64,000 nt of DNA from Acidobacteriota bacterium (lineage in GTDB: Bacteria > Acidobacteriota > Thermoanaerobaculia > Gp7-AA8). Each line of letters opens with the position of its first letter. The stretch's first letter is position 1. Below, in pieces: positions 1 to 9,095 of this stretch. Made by a program: the position numbers and the translations under genes. The notes under the pieces are model-generated. The model searched no databases, was not told the DNA's origin, and was given only the letters and a program-made list of their open reading frames with translations. The stretch spans positions 1 to 64,000 of the forward strand of contig JAJPHC010000014.1 of NCBI GenBank assembly GCA_021325515.1, read 5' to 3'.

Positions 1-211
1 AAATTCAGAATGCAGAATCGCAGAATTCAGAATGAAGAATGGGGGCGGCGCTCAGGCGTCGGATCCGGCCTTCAATTTTTCATTCTGAATTCTGAATTCT
101 GAATTCTGAATTTCGCTTTTGACGTTCTCGTCGAGAAGCCACGAGCGAGCGAGGGGGCGGGGAAAAGCGAAATTCAGAATGCAGAATCACAGAATTCAGA
201 ATGAAGAATGG
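1..211. repeat. Heptamer (ATTCTGA) inverted tandem array upstream of thiolase
   Basis: Positions 1-40 and 172-211 are near-identical 40-bp direct repeats (one difference seen) built from AGAATTC-like words. Between them, 82-113 carries at least four head-to-tail copies of ATTCTGA in the opposite sense, so the flanks can pair with the centre. Each flank is followed by a related GATCCGGCCTT word (near 61 and 230). I see no credible gene in 1-334. The element probably lies in the leader or promoter region of the thiolase gene. It resembles the other short-unit inverted arrays in this window in design, but not in sequence. Confidence 0.8.
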
Positions 212-334
212 CTGCCGCGCCCGCTGCGCGATCCGGCCTTTCTCTGAGCTCCCCGCCAGTCACCCGCCCGAATTTCGTACAAACGGGGCCGGAGTGGTAG
301 AACCTCCCCTGATTTGACACTCCAAGGAGCACTC

Positions 335-1513
335 ATGAAAGACATCGTCATCCTCGGCGGCGCCCGTACGCCGATCGGATCATTTCTCGGGACACTTTCC
401 TCACTCTCCGCGCCGAAGCTCGGCTCGATTGCCATCCGCTGTGCGCTGCAGAACGCCGGCGTGAGTCCGGAGCAGATCGAGCAGGTGATCATGGGCAACG
501 TGCTGCCGGCTGCGATCGGTCAGGCGCCGGCGCGGCAGGCGGGCATCGGTGCCGGCATTCCGGTCAGCGCCGGCGCGGTCACCGTCAACAAGGTCTGCGG
601 CTCCGGCATGAAGGCGGCGATGTATGCCGCGAATGACATTCGCTGCGGCGAATACGACATCGCGATCGCAGGCGGCATGGAGTCGATGTCCAACGCGCCG
701 TATGCGCTCACGCAGGCTCGCAGCGGTTACCGCATGGGCAACGGCAAGATGATCGATCTCATGATCCACGACGGTCTCTGGGATCCCTACGGCGACAAGC
801 ACATGGGCAATTGCGCAGAGCTCTGCGTGTCGAAGTTCAACTTCACGCGCGAGGCGCAGGACGATTTCTCACGCGAGTCCTACAAGCGCGCGCAGGACGC
901 GACGCGCGAAGGCCGCTTCCGCAAAGAGATCGCCGTCGTCGAGATCCAGGGCAAGAAGGGGACGTCGTCGGTGGTCGACGACGAAGAGCCGTTCAGCGCG
1001 CCGCTCGACAAGATGGGAACGTTGAAGCCCGCATTCCAGAAGGATGGCGGGACGGTTACCGCCGCCAATTCGTCGAAGATCAATGACGGCGCCGCGGCGC
1101 TCGTTCTCACGTCGGCGGAATACGCGGAGAAACATGGACTCAAGCCGATGGTGCGCATCGTCGCGCAGGCGACGGCGGCGCATGAGCCGGACTGGTTCAC
1201 GACCGCGCCGGCGAAGGCGATCGACATCGCCCTCAAGCGCGCCAGCATGAGCGTCGATGACATCGACCTCTTCGAGATCAACGAGGCCTTCGCCGCGGTG
1301 GCGATGGCGGCAATGGCCGATGCGAAGATCCCGCACGACAAGCTGAACGTGAATGGCGGTGCCGTCGCGCTCGGCCATCCGATCGGTGCCAGCGGAGCGC
1401 GCATCCTCGTCACGCTGATGCACGCACTCGAGGCGCGCAATCTGAAGCGCGGACTCGCCGCGATCTGCATCGGCGGCGGCGAAGCTGCCGCGATGATCAT
1501 CGAGCGGGTGTAA
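335..1513 (+). CDS. Acetyl-CoA C-acyltransferase (thiolase)
   Basis: This 392-residue enzyme condenses two acetyl-CoA or cleaves 3-ketoacyl-CoA in the cytoplasm. The family's catalytic residues are all present: nucleophilic Cys88 in NKVCGSGMKA, His348 in ALGHPIGASG, and Cys378 in CIGGGE, almost the numbering of biosynthetic thiolases. The length is normal. ATG 335 is chosen because AAGGAG lies six bases upstream; an in-frame TTG at 314 has no such support. The last motif reads CIGGGEAAAM where CIGGGQG is usual, a small deviation. It stands alone between a repeat array and a convergent HAD gene. Biosynthetic and degradative roles cannot be separated from sequence, but fadD and fadJ elsewhere in the window make acyl-CoA degradation plausible. 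Confidence 0.95.
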   Translation: MKDIVILGGARTPIGSFLGTLSSLSAPKLGSIAIRCALQNAGVSPEQIEQVIMGNVLPAAIGQAPARQAGIGAGIPVSAGAVTVNKVCGSGMKAAMYAANDIRCGEYDIAIAGGMESMSNAPYALTQARSGYRMGNGKMIDLMIHDGLWDPYGDKHMGNCAELCVSKFNFTREAQDDFSRESYKRAQDATREGRFRKEIAVVEIQGKKGTSSVVDDEEPFSAPLDKMGTLKPAFQKDGGTVTAANSSKINDGAAALVLTSAEYAEKHGLKPMVRIVAQATAAHEPDWFTTAPAKAIDIALKRASMSVDDIDLFEINEAFAAVAMAAMADAKIPHDKLNVNGGAVALGHPIGASGARILVTLMHALEARNLKRGLAAICIGGGEAAAMIIERV

Positions 1514-1532
1514 TCCTGCCCCTCACCCCTGG

Positions 1533-1561
1533 CCCCTCTCCCCGCGTCGCGGGGGGAGGGG
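1533..1561. terminator. GC-rich hairpin between convergent genes
   Basis: CCCCTCTCCCCGCG (1533-1546) pairs with CGCGGGGGGAGGGG (1548-1561), 13 of 14 positions. It lies between the thiolase stop and the stop of the opposing HAD gene, so it could end transcripts from both sides. There is no T-tract, so intrinsic termination is uncertain. Confidence 0.5.
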
Positions 1562-1572
1562 ACGTGGGTGCG

Positions 1573-2235
1573 TTAGCTGATCGCGTCGGCGAGCTCCTTC
1601 AGATTCCTGAGCTCCATCGTCGGAGTGCCGCCGGGCAGCGCATGTTCGTTGCGGCGATTGATCCATGCGGTCGGGATCCCCAGTGCGTTCGCCGGGATCA
1701 CATCGTGAAAATTGCTTTGCGCGGCGTGAAGCCACTTCGCGTCGCCGATGCGCTCGCGTGCAGCGAGAAAGTGCGCGTGGCCCGGTTTGTACGAGTGCAC
1801 CTGCTGCGCGGTGATGATCAGATCGAAGCTGACGGTGAAGTGCCTGCGCGTTGCCGCGAGCAGATCGTCGTCGATGTTGGAGAGAATGCCGAGGCGGATG
1901 CCGGCGGCCTGCAGGCGCTGGAGTGCGGCGTTGGTGTCGGCGAACGGTTGCCAGGACGGCAGGCTCGCGACGAGAAACATCGCGCGCTCATAGTCGAGAC
2001 GCCAGCCGAGTGCGTGAGCAACGCGTCCGGCCGTCTCGGTCAGCACATCGCGATAGCGGCGATAGTCGCGCTCGACGATCGGCTCGATCTCGCTGTACAG
2101 GCGAATGACATCATCGGCGTTGATCGTGATGCCGTTCTCCGCGGCTGCGCGTGCAAACGCTTCACGGATTCCGGTGACCCAGTCGATGAGTGTCCCGTAG
2201 CAGTCGAATGTGACGACATCGTAAGAGCGTGTCAT
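1573..2235 (-). CDS. HAD-superfamily hydrolase, haloacid dehalogenase type II-like
   Basis: A cytoplasmic 220-residue HAD hydrolase. The N-terminal motif VVTFDCYGTLIDW supplies the nucleophilic Asp (residue 11). ILSNID is motif II. The Lys is in SYKPGHAHFL, and the late acidic loop reads SNFHDVIPANALG. This set fits the L-2-haloacid dehalogenase/epoxide-hydrolase-N-terminal branch of the family, which acts through an aspartyl-ester intermediate. Many relatives act on phosphates instead, so the substrate is unproven. The start is at MTRSYD because the fold begins at residue 5; a 10-residue upstream extension in frame is unlike the family. It converges on the thiolase gene and is divergent from the PilZ gene across 75 bp. 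Confidence 0.85.
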   Translation of the reverse strand: MTRSYDVVTFDCYGTLIDWVTGIREAFARAAAENGITINADDVIRLYSEIEPIVERDYRRYRDVLTETAGRVAHALGWRLDYERAMFLVASLPSWQPFADTNAALQRLQAAGIRLGILSNIDDDLLAATRRHFTVSFDLIITAQQVHSYKPGHAHFLAARERIGDAKWLHAAQSNFHDVIPANALGIPTAWINRRNEHALPGGTPTMELRNLKELADAIS

Positions 2236-2310
2236 CTCCGGTTCCTTTCTCGTGATCCAGCTCACAACCGAGCGCCGGCCGTGGAGGCGTAAGCTTATTG
2301 CCTCGCATCC

Positions 2311-3276
2311 ATGCCGGAAGCCTCAGCTCGAAATCTGCGCACGGCCGAGCGATTTCTCCTCGCTCCTCCGATCAGCGGCAACTTCGGCGCCGCCGACGTC
2401 GCCATCTGCGACATCTCCGCGCGAGGCGCGCGCTTCCGTCATGTGCGCCCGCTGGAGACCGGCAGCAAGGGAATCTTACGAATGCCGATCGATGGGCGGC
2501 CAGCTCCTGTGTCACTCGAGGCGGTGATCGTCTGGACCTCGTCCGATCGAACGCAGCCGGGGAAGTTCGAGTCGGGAGTGCGCACGTATGCGGCGCCCGA
2601 GCTGATGACCTCCGTTCTGCAGCAACTGCGCGCGTCGAAGCGGACGAATCGCATCGAGGAGCTGCGGCAAAGCGACCGGTTCCTCGTCAATCCGCCATTC
2701 GATGCGGTGTTCGGCGATCGCGCAGTGATGATCGAGGACCTCTCGGCGCATGGGGCGCGCATCGCGCTGTCCGAGATGCCGGAGGTGGGAGAGGCGGCGA
2801 TGCTCGCGATGGCCGGCATCGCGGTGACCGGTGTCGTCGTCTGGACAGCGGTGCGCTCCGTTGGAGTGCCGAGTTACCGCGCCGGCTTGAGGATCGACGA
2901 GAAGCCGGAGCTGCTGCGGCTCGTGATCGGGCAGTTGTGCGAGAGCAATCGCGCGACGCTCGATACGCATTCGCTGAGCCTGAAGCTGAAAGTCATTCGC
3001 GCGCGGGCGCGGCAGCTCGCGCCGTCGTACGCGGCCATCGAAGCGTCGGGCATTCCGGCCGAGCAATATCTCCTGATCCAGGGAGTGCGGGAGGAGCTGC
3101 GACTGAATCCGGAGGAAGCGCAGCACTGGTACCGCCGCGCGCGGATCAGCATCGCCGATCCCGCAACCCGTGCCGCAGCGCCGCCGATCGCCGATCACCC
3201 CGATGCGCTCGCGGTGTGGGAGTACCTCGACCGCTCCATCGATCCGAGCCTCGTAGGACGGGCGTTCTCGTTGTAG
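2311..3276 (+). CDS. Tandem PilZ-domain protein (predicted c-di-GMP receptor)
   Basis: A 321-residue soluble protein with two PilZ domains in series. Domain 1 has RTAER (10-14) and DISARG (34-39). Domain 2 has RQSDR (119-123) and DLSAHG (143-148). Both match the RxxxR plus [D/N]xSxxG c-di-GMP-binding signature, so both sites look competent. About 120 further residues, mostly helical in character, follow the second domain with no recognised fold. PilZ receptors usually change conformation on binding c-di-GMP to control motility, polysaccharide secretion or transcription. No partner gene is adjacent: queG follows on the other strand after 7 bp. ATG 2311 starts just ahead of the first motif. Confidence 0.85.
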   Translation: MPEASARNLRTAERFLLAPPISGNFGAADVAICDISARGARFRHVRPLETGSKGILRMPIDGRPAPVSLEAVIVWTSSDRTQPGKFESGVRTYAAPELMTSVLQQLRASKRTNRIEELRQSDRFLVNPPFDAVFGDRAVMIEDLSAHGARIALSEMPEVGEAAMLAMAGIAVTGVVVWTAVRSVGVPSYRAGLRIDEKPELLRLVIGQLCESNRATLDTHSLSLKLKVIRARARQLAPSYAAIEASGIPAEQYLLIQGVREELRLNPEEAQHWYRRARISIADPATRAAAPPIADHPDALAVWEYLDRSIDPSLVGRAFSL

Positions 3277-3283
3277 CCAGGCC

Positions 3284-4213
3284 CTAGCGCCCCAGCGCCC
3301 CGGAATTCCTCTCCTCCAACACCTTCCTAACGTTTCGCTGCATCCCGCTCAGTTTGGCCCGTTTCACCGCGCTCTTCGTGAACAGCGAGGAGAACTGCGC
3401 CTGCTCGTAGCGCAGGAGATCGGTGACCGGTGTGGCGCGATATGCCTCGCGAGGCTCGAATGCAGCGTGTGGTTGAGGTGCGTCGCGATTCCAGGGGCAG
3501 ACCTCCTGGCAGATGTCGCAGCCGAACGCGTTCGTGCCGATTTCGATCTCCAGGGGGCCGCGATGCTCGATTGTCGCGTAGCTGATGCAGTGCGCGGAGT
3601 CGAGCGTGCGGTCGGGGAGGATCGCGTTCGTCGGACAGGCGTCGATGCAGCGCGTGCAGGTGCCGCAGCGATCGGCGGCCGGCTGCGGAGCGAGGTCGTT
3701 CTCGAGTGCCGTGACCAGCGTCCCGATGAACGTATAGGAGCCGATCTCCTGGTCGATCAGCATCCCGTTCTTCCCAATCCAGCCGAGGCCGGCCTGCGCG
3801 GCGTAAGCGCGATCGGAGAGCGGGCCGGTGTCCACGTAGCGCCACGTCTTGCCATGAGGACCGATAACCGATTCGAGCTCGCGAAGGATGCGGTCCAGCA
3901 CGTCGTGATAGTCGTCGCCGAGCGCGTACCGTGCGATGTGATGCGAAAGCGCCTCGGGCGCTGCGCCGGGACGCGCCGGAGAGTAGGGGACGAGAATCGT
4001 GATGACCGACTTCGCCCAGGGAAATCGCGCGTGAGGATCCTTCCGGATCGCGGCGTTCTTCGCGAGGTACGACATCGAAGCGTGGCCCCCGCGCTCGATC
4101 CATTGCGCGAAGAGCTCCGCATGCGCGTCATCGAGCGTCGAGGCGCCGAGACGGATCACGCCGTGGGTGCGGGCGATGCGCTCGATGTCGGACCAGAGCT
4201 CGGATAGCTTCAT
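3284..4213 (-). CDS. queG: tRNA epoxyqueuosine reductase QueG
   Basis: Catalyses the last step of queuosine synthesis, reducing epoxyqueuosine in the tRNA wobble position with cobalamin and two [4Fe-4S] clusters. The 309-residue protein has the diagnostic ligands: CGTCTRCIDACP (Cys183, 186, 189, 193), Cys209 in HCISY, and CDICQEVCPWN (Cys232, 235, 239). The catalytic-loop Asp134 is in PLSDRAYAAQAGLGWIGKN. The length is near the short end of the family because the C-terminal HEAT-like extension is reduced. The start is the ATG at MKLSELW; a 12-residue in-frame extension lacks support. No other queuosine gene is adjacent. The 3' end nearly touches the PilZ stop. Confidence 0.93.
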   Translation of the reverse strand: MKLSELWSDIERIARTHGVIRLGASTLDDAHAELFAQWIERGGHASMSYLAKNAAIRKDPHARFPWAKSVITILVPYSPARPGAAPEALSHHIARYALGDDYHDVLDRILRELESVIGPHGKTWRYVDTGPLSDRAYAAQAGLGWIGKNGMLIDQEIGSYTFIGTLVTALENDLAPQPAADRCGTCTRCIDACPTNAILPDRTLDSAHCISYATIEHRGPLEIEIGTNAFGCDICQEVCPWNRDAPQPHAAFEPREAYRATPVTDLLRYEQAQFSSLFTKSAVKRAKLSGMQRNVRKVLEERNSGALGR

Positions 4214-4269
4214 GTTCAGGCGAAAGGCAACAGGACTCCCGGCCGCCATTCCTGCTGTCTAATGTGAGA

Positions 4270-4977
4270 ATGCGACGCTTTATTTTCCTCTGCTGGTTCG
4301 CAACGGCTGCGCTCGGTCAGAATCTCGTCGACATCCGGAGCGTCGATCCGACGATCGCCGTCGAGATGCGCTACGCGACGAGCCACAATTTCATCGGCCG
4401 TCCGATTCGCGGCTATCTCGCGGAGCGGTGCATGCTCACGCCAGAGGCTGCGATGGCACTCGGCAAGGTGCAGGGCGAGCTGCGGCAGTTCGGCATGTCG
4501 CTGCGCGTCTACGACTGCTATCGCCCGCAACGCGCCGTGAACGATTTCATGGAGTGGGCGAAGGATGTCTCCGATCAGAAGATGAAGCAGGAGTTCTATC
4601 CGTTCATCGACAAGCGCGATGCGTTCAAGCTCGGCTACATCGCGGAGAAATCAGGCCACAGCCGCGGAAGCACGGTCGACCTGACCATCATCGGCCTCGA
4701 TTTCGGGACGGCGTACGACTACTTCGACGAGCTCGCGAACACGGCGAATCCGAACGTGCCGTTCGAGGCGAAGGTCCACCGCCTGCTGTTGAAGTCCGTG
4801 ATGGAGAAGTTCGGGTTCCGGAACTACGAGAAGGAGTGGTGGCACTTCACGCTGGCGAACGAGCCGTATCCGGATACGTACTTCGATTCCCAAATCAATC
4901 CTGAGGAGCGAAGCGACTCCGCTTCGCTCAGGAGATCCGCTCGAGGATCTTTCCGATCACACTCTCCGGCACCTTGA
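4270..4977 (+). CDS. Exported D-alanyl-D-alanine dipeptidase (VanX/DdpX, M15D)
   Basis: Zinc peptidase that cleaves D-Ala-D-Ala. An N-terminal signal peptide (RRFIFLCWFATAALG, cut near GQ) sends it to the periplasm, where DdpX-type enzymes recycle peptidoglycan dipeptide; cytoplasmic VanX enzymes lack this. Metal and catalytic residues are visible: SGHSRGSTVDLT (His130, Asp137) and EWWH (Glu189, His192), plus the conserved YDCYRPQRAV arginine loop. An in-frame GTG at 4264 is an alternative start. The last ~17 codons run antisense into the PHP gene, a 50-bp 3' overlap that includes a hairpin, so the C-terminal tail is probably not functional. No vanHA genes are nearby, so glycopeptide resistance is not suggested. 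Confidence 0.88.
   Translation: MRRFIFLCWFATAALGQNLVDIRSVDPTIAVEMRYATSHNFIGRPIRGYLAERCMLTPEAAMALGKVQGELRQFGMSLRVYDCYRPQRAVNDFMEWAKDVSDQKMKQEFYPFIDKRDAFKLGYIAEKSGHSRGSTVDLTIIGLDFGTAYDYFDELANTANPNVPFEAKVHRLLLKSVMEKFGFRNYEKEWWHFTLANEPYPDTYFDSQINPEERSDSASLRRSARGSFRSHSPAP
4901..4931. terminator. Hairpin at overlapping convergent 3' ends
   Basis: CTGAGGAGCGAAGCG (4901-4915) can pair, with small bulges, with CGCTTCGCTCAG (4920-4931). It uses the CTGAGCG-AGCGAAG core also seen near 8973 and 29266, so it may be a copy of that palindromic family serving as a terminator. It overlaps the stop of the PHP gene and the tail of the dipeptidase gene. Confidence 0.5.
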
Positions 4978-5746
4978 TCGTGCCGAGCGTCTCGCTGGTC
5001 TTCACGGTGCCGTGATCGTCGGAGCCGCCGGTGACGAGGCAGCCGCGGAAGCGTGCGACGTTGAGGTATCGCTCGCGCTCCTGCTCCGGCACGTCGGGAT
5101 GGAAGACTTCGATGCCGTCGATGCCCTGGTCCAGCAGGCGAGGCACGAGCTCGGGATGATTCGGATAGTGGATGGGGTGGGCAATCGACGTGACGCCGCC
5201 CGCGCTGTGGATCAGCTCCACCGCTTCTGAAATGCGGAAGCGCTCCTTGTCGATATACGCCGGCTTCCCGGTCCCGATCAACTTGTCGAACGCCTCGGAC
5301 ACCGACGCGACATGACCGCGCTCGACGAGTGCGCGCGCGACGTGCGGCCGGCCGAGCGCACCGCCGGCCGCGAGCTCCTCGACGCGCTCGATGCTGATGT
5401 CGTAGCCGAGCTCGCGCAGGCGCGCGACCATGTCGTGTCCGCGGCGCTGGCGCGTGGCGCGGAACCCGCGCAGGCGATGTTCGATCCGTTCGTCCGTCGG
5501 ATCGAAGGCATAGGCGAGAATGTGAATGTCGATGCCTTCGTAGATGCAGGAGAGCTCGATGGCCGGGATGAGCGTGACGCCGGCTGCATCGGCGTGGGAC
5601 TTGATCTCGAAGTAGGCGGCGGTGTTGTCGTGGTCGCTGATGGCGACGATTTCGAGGCCGCGTTCGCGCGCGAGATCGATGACCTCGCGCGGCGAGCGTG
5701 TGCCGTCGGAGTGATACGTGTGGAGGTGAAGATCGGCGAAACGCAC
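4928..5746 (-). CDS. PHP-domain phosphoesterase (RNase AM/TrpH-like)
   Basis: A 272-residue PHP phosphoesterase. The metal-binding motifs are DLHLHTYHSDG (His7, His9, His12, Asp14), SDHD (Asp38, His39), Glu64, His75, IAHPIHY and GGSDDHG. This layout matches the YciV/TrpH group, whose studied members hydrolyse 3',5'-nucleoside bisphosphates and trim 5' ends of RNA; that activity is inferred here. The start is GTG at 5746. Its first base is the last base of the upstream gene's TAG (TAGTG), which implies translational coupling to the histone-like gene. The 3' end overlaps the convergent dipeptidase gene. Confidence 0.9.
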   Translation of the reverse strand: MRFADLHLHTYHSDGTRSPREVIDLARERGLEIVAISDHDNTAAYFEIKSHADAAGVTLIPAIELSCIYEGIDIHILAYAFDPTDERIEHRLRGFRATRQRRGHDMVARLRELGYDISIERVEELAAGGALGRPHVARALVERGHVASVSEAFDKLIGTGKPAYIDKERFRISEAVELIHSAGGVTSIAHPIHYPNHPELVPRLLDQGIDGIEVFHPDVPEQERERYLNVARFRGCLVTGGSDDHGTVKTSETLGTIKVPESVIGKILERIS

Positions 5747-6087
5747 TACAGAGACTTGGCGGCCTTCTTCAGCTTGTCCGCCGAGGCCTCGAGGCCGTCC
5801 TTCAGGATTTCTTTCGCTTCTTCGGCAGCGGCTGCGATCTGCTCACCGGCTTTCTTCTGCAGTTTTGCAGCGGCCTTCTTCGCTTCCTTGATCCTGGGCT
5901 CCGCCGCTTTCGCGACTGCCTTCTTGATCTCCTTGACCTTCGGAGCCACGGCCTTCTTGATTTCCTTCACCTTGGGAGCAGCCGCCTTCTTGAGGTCCTT
6001 CACCGTCTTCTTCACGGCCTTCTGACCATCTTTCATCGCGGCCTTGGCGACCTTTGCGACTTTCTTCTTGATCGCTTTTGCTTTCAT
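5746..6087 (-). CDS. Lysine/alanine-rich histone H1-like protein
   Basis: A 113-residue, highly basic protein made almost wholly of Lys, Ala, Val, Glu and Ile. The block APKVKEIKKAV occurs twice in a row, followed by diverged copies. It is predicted to be one long amphipathic helix. Such proteins resemble the H1-like or PhaF-type DNA-binding tails of bacteria and may compact DNA or bind granules. The more acidic C-terminus (EEAKEILKDGLEAS) could instead allow a phasin-like role. The ATG at 6087 is preceded by AAGGAGG, an excellent ribosome site. The TAG stop overlaps the GTG start of the PHP gene by one base. Confidence 0.75.
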   Translation of the reverse strand: MKAKAIKKKVAKVAKAAMKDGQKAVKKTVKDLKKAAAPKVKEIKKAVAPKVKEIKKAVAKAAEPRIKEAKKAAAKLQKKAGEQIAAAAEEAKEILKDGLEASADKLKKAAKSL

Positions 6088-6106
6088 TGCTCCTCCTTGA
6101 ATTGCA

Positions 6107-6175
6107 GTGTAGGACAGGCGCCCTCGCCTGTCGATCTGCGTTTGATGCAGGACAGGCGAGGCGCCTGTCCTACAC
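6107..6175. repeat. Long GC-rich inverted repeat downstream of ileS
   Basis: The left arm (6107-6132, GTGTAGGACAGGCG then CCTCGCCTGTC) and right arm (6151-6175) pair over about 25 bp with one bulged base, around an 18-nt loop. It lies just after the ileS stop and before the histone-like gene, on the same strand, so it may end ileS transcripts or set read-through. The outer word GTCCTACAC recurs at the hairpin near 26801-26810 and near 22510, suggesting a dispersed REP-like family. Confidence 0.7.
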
Positions 6176-6176
6176 G

Positions 6177-8954
6177 CTACGCCGTCGGAACCTCTGCAAT
6201 CGACAGGCCGCTCACGATGTCCGCACATCGCGCGCAGAGATCACCATCGGAAACCACTTCCTCGCGATAGTGCCAGCAGCGGCCGCACTTCTTCCCGCGC
6301 GCCCTGCTCATCGCGATGCCGACTTTGCCGACTCCTTCGATCTCGATCGCATCGGCCGGCGTCTCGTTGCGGATGTCGACGTGCGACACGATGAAGATCT
6401 TGGAGAGGTCCGTCTCGAACGCCGCATCGGTGAAGAGCGTGATGTCGGCCTCGAGTGACTGGCCGATCTCTTTCGCCGCACGCGCGTTCTCCAGCACCTT
6501 CGTCACTTCCTCACGCAGACGGAACACTCGGTCCCACGCCGGATCCTCGGCGATCGGCGCGTAGATCGGGAAGTCCGTCGCATGCACCGACTTCGCCTTC
6601 GCACCCGGAATCGCCTCGTAGATCTCGTCCGCGGTGAACGACATGATCGGCGCCATGTACGCGGCGAGGCCGCGCAGGATCAGATCCATCGCCGTCTGCG
6701 CGGAACGCCGCTTCTGCGAATCAGGCGCTTCGACGTACATCGTGTCCTTTGAGATATCGAGATAGACCTGCGACAGGTCGACCGTGCAGAGGTCGAGGAT
6801 GCGGTGATAGACGACGTGAAACTGGTATTCCTCGTACGCCTTGCGGCAGCGCTCGAAGACGCTGATCGCGCGCGCCAGGATCCAGCGGTCGATCGGCTGC
6901 AGGTCGTTCACGTTGACCGCGTTCTTCGCCGGATCGAAGTCGCTGAGGTTCGCCAGCAGGTACCGCGCCGTGTTGCGGATCTTGCGGTACGAATCGCCGA
7001 TGCGCGACAGCAGTTGCGGCCCGAATGGAATGTCCGTCGTGTAGTCGACCGACGCGACCCACATGCGGAGGATGTCCGCGCCGCTCTGTTTGATCACATC
7101 CTGCGGCGAGAGCGCGTTGCCGCTCGACTTCGACAGCTTCTCGCGCTCCTCGTTCACGATGAAGCCGCAGGTGACGACGTTCCGGTAAGGCGCGCCGCCT
7201 TCGATTCCCGTGCCGACGAGGAGCGATGACTGGAACCAGCCGCGATGCTGGTCGTGACCTTCGATGTAGAGATCCGCCGGCCACGTCAGCTCCTCGCGCG
7301 TCTTCAGCACGGCGATGTGCGAGCAGCCGGAATCGAACCAGACATCGAGGATGTCCGTCTCGCGGCGGAACTCCGCCGTGCCGCACTTCGCGCACTGGTA
7401 GCCGTCGGGAAGGAAGTCCTTCGGCGAGCGGTCGTACCAGGCATCGGCGCCCTCTCTCGCGAAGACCTCGACGACCTTGTCGAAGAGCTCCTGCGAGGTC
7501 ACCGGCTCCGCGCACGAGTCGCAGTAGAGAACGGTGATCGGCACGCCCCACAGCCGCTGCCGCGAGATGCACCAGTCGGGACGATTCTCGACCATCCCTG
7601 CGATGCGATCCTCGCCCCATTGCGGATACCACTTCACCTTGTGCACTTCTTCCAGCGCCTTTGGACGGAGACCCTGATCCATCGCGATGAACCACTGTTC
7701 CGTCGCGCGGAAGATGATCGGATGCTTGCACCGCCAGCAGTGCGGATAGGAATGCGTGATCTGCTCGTGTGCGATCAGCGCGCCGTTCTCGCGCAGCAGC
7801 TCCACGATCTTCGGATTGGCCTTGAACACATGCAGGCCGGCCCACAGCGGCACGTCCGGCGTGAACTCGCCGCGGTGATTCACCGGCGTGTAGATCTCGA
7901 GCCCGTAGCGGCGGCCGGTGTTGAAGTCATCGGCACCATGTCCCGGCGCGGTATGCACGAGGCCCGTGCCTGCTTCCAGCGTCACATAGTCGCCGAGGAC
8001 GATGATGCCTTCGCGATCGAGAAAGGCGTGGCGGTAGCGAAGGTGCTCGAGTGATGAGCCCTTGTAGGTCTTCACGACTTTGTAGTCGTCTCCCCAGCCC
8101 GCCTTCGACGTGACGCTCTTGAGCAGTTCTTCCGCGATGATGTAGTTCGCGGCGTCATGCTCGGCGATGACGTAATCGAAGTCGGGCTTGACGGCGATGG
8201 CGAGGTTCGCGGGCAGCGTCCAGGGCGTCGTCGTCCAGATGATCGCGTAGAGCGGCTTCTCGATCGGGAGATCGAGCTGCTTCACCGATTCCTCCGTCAG
8301 GCGGAAGCGGACATACACGGACGGCGACGTGTGGTCCTTGTACTCGACCTCCGCTTCGGCGAGCGCGGACTGATCGTAGGTACACCAGTGCACCGGTTTG
8401 AGGCCCTTGTAGACCATGCCGGTGCGGATGAAGCGGCCGAGGGCTCCGGCGATCGTCGCTTCGTAGTCGTACGACATCGTCGAGTACGGATGGAACCAGT
8501 CGCCGAGGACGCCGAGGCGGATGAAGTCATCGCGCTGGATGTCGAGGTACTTCGCGGCGAACTCGCGGCAGGCGCGGCGGATGTCGCCGGGGCTCATCTC
8601 CTTGATCTTCGAGCCGAGCTCTTTCTGCACGGCGAACTCGATCGGCAGGCCGTGGCAGTCCCATCCCGGAACGTACGGCGAGTCGAAGCCGGCCATCGTC
8701 TTCGACTTCACGACGATGTCCTTGAGGATCTTGTTGAGCGCGTGACCGACGTGAATGCGGCCGTTCGCGTAGGGCGGGCCATCGTGCAGCACGAACTTGG
8801 GGCGGCCGGCCGACTTCTCGCGAATCAGGCGATAGAGATCGATTTCACGCCACGCATCGAGCCGCTTCGGCTCGTTCTGCGGCAGGTTCGCCTTCATCGC
8901 GAACGTGGTCTGAGGAAGGTTCAGCGTTTTCTTGTAATCGCTCGATTCGGCCAT
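6177..8954 (-). CDS. ileS: Isoleucyl-tRNA synthetase
   Basis: Class I aminoacyl-tRNA synthetase, 925 residues. The HIGH motif appears as HVGH (68-71) within [14 protein letters not shown], and the KMSKS motif as [10 protein letters not shown]. The large CP1 editing insertion follows the N-terminal Rossmann half. The C-terminus has a four-cysteine zinc finger ([11 protein letters not shown], then LCARCADIV), as in bacterial-type IleRS. The start is at MAESSDYKK; an in-frame ATG 14 codons upstream lies in a repeat (CCTGAGCGAAGCGAAGGAT) and is unlikely. The gene is followed by a long inverted repeat and then the histone-like/PHP gene pair. Confidence 0.97.
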   Translation of the reverse strand: MAESSDYKKTLNLPQTTFAMKANLPQNEPKRLDAWREIDLYRLIREKSAGRPKFVLHDGPPYANGRIHVGHALNKILKDIVVKSKTMAGFDSPYVPGWDCHGLPIEFAVQKELGSKIKEMSPGDIRRACREFAAKYLDIQRDDFIRLGVLGDWFHPYSTMSYDYEATIAGALGRFIRTGMVYKGLKPVHWCTYDQSALAEAEVEYKDHTSPSVYVRFRLTEESVKQLDLPIEKPLYAIIWTTTPWTLPANLAIAVKPDFDYVIAEHDAANYIIAEELLKSVTSKAGWGDDYKVVKTYKGSSLEHLRYRHAFLDREGIIVLGDYVTLEAGTGLVHTAPGHGADDFNTGRRYGLEIYTPVNHRGEFTPDVPLWAGLHVFKANPKIVELLRENGALIAHEQITHSYPHCWRCKHPIIFRATEQWFIAMDQGLRPKALEEVHKVKWYPQWGEDRIAGMVENRPDWCISRQRLWGVPITVLYCDSCAEPVTSQELFDKVVEVFAREGADAWYDRSPKDFLPDGYQCAKCGTAEFRRETDILDVWFDSGCSHIAVLKTREELTWPADLYIEGHDQHRGWFQSSLLVGTGIEGGAPYRNVVTCGFIVNEEREKLSKSSGNALSPQDVIKQSGADILRMWVASVDYTTDIPFGPQLLSRIGDSYRKIRNTARYLLANLSDFDPAKNAVNVNDLQPIDRWILARAISVFERCRKAYEEYQFHVVYHRILDLCTVDLSQVYLDISKDTMYVEAPDSQKRRSAQTAMDLILRGLAAYMAPIMSFTADEIYEAIPGAKAKSVHATDFPIYAPIAEDPAWDRVFRLREEVTKVLENARAAKEIGQSLEADITLFTDAAFETDLSKIFIVSHVDIRNETPADAIEIEGVGKVGIAMSRARGKKCGRCWHYREEVVSDGDLCARCADIVSGLSIAEVPTA

Positions 8955-8971
8955 GGTGACGCGGGAGTGTA

Positions 8972-9088
8972 CATCCTGAGCGAAGCGAAGGATCAACCAA
9001 GGCGCCGGAGAGTTGGAATGTCAGGGGCGCGGCCCGAAGGACAAGCGGCGTGACGCCATGGTTGACGCTTCGCTGCGCTCAGCGTGAC
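8972..9088. repeat. Inverted pair of CTGAGCGnAGCGAAG elements
   Basis: TCCTGAGCGAAGCGAAGGAT (8973-8992) followed by CAAC faces GTTGACGCTTCGCTGCGCTC (9061-9080) followed by AGCGTGAC, so the two can fold across the region between mltD and ileS. Genes on both sides are on the minus strand. A third palindromic family; related copies are at 4901-4931 and 29266-29350. Confidence 0.7.
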
Positions 9089-9095
9089 GGGGAGC

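Noticed and set aside
4270-4977. VanX glycopeptide-resistance gene
   Set aside because: The protein has a signal peptide and no vanH, vanA or vanRS neighbours, so a DdpX-type recycling role fits better.
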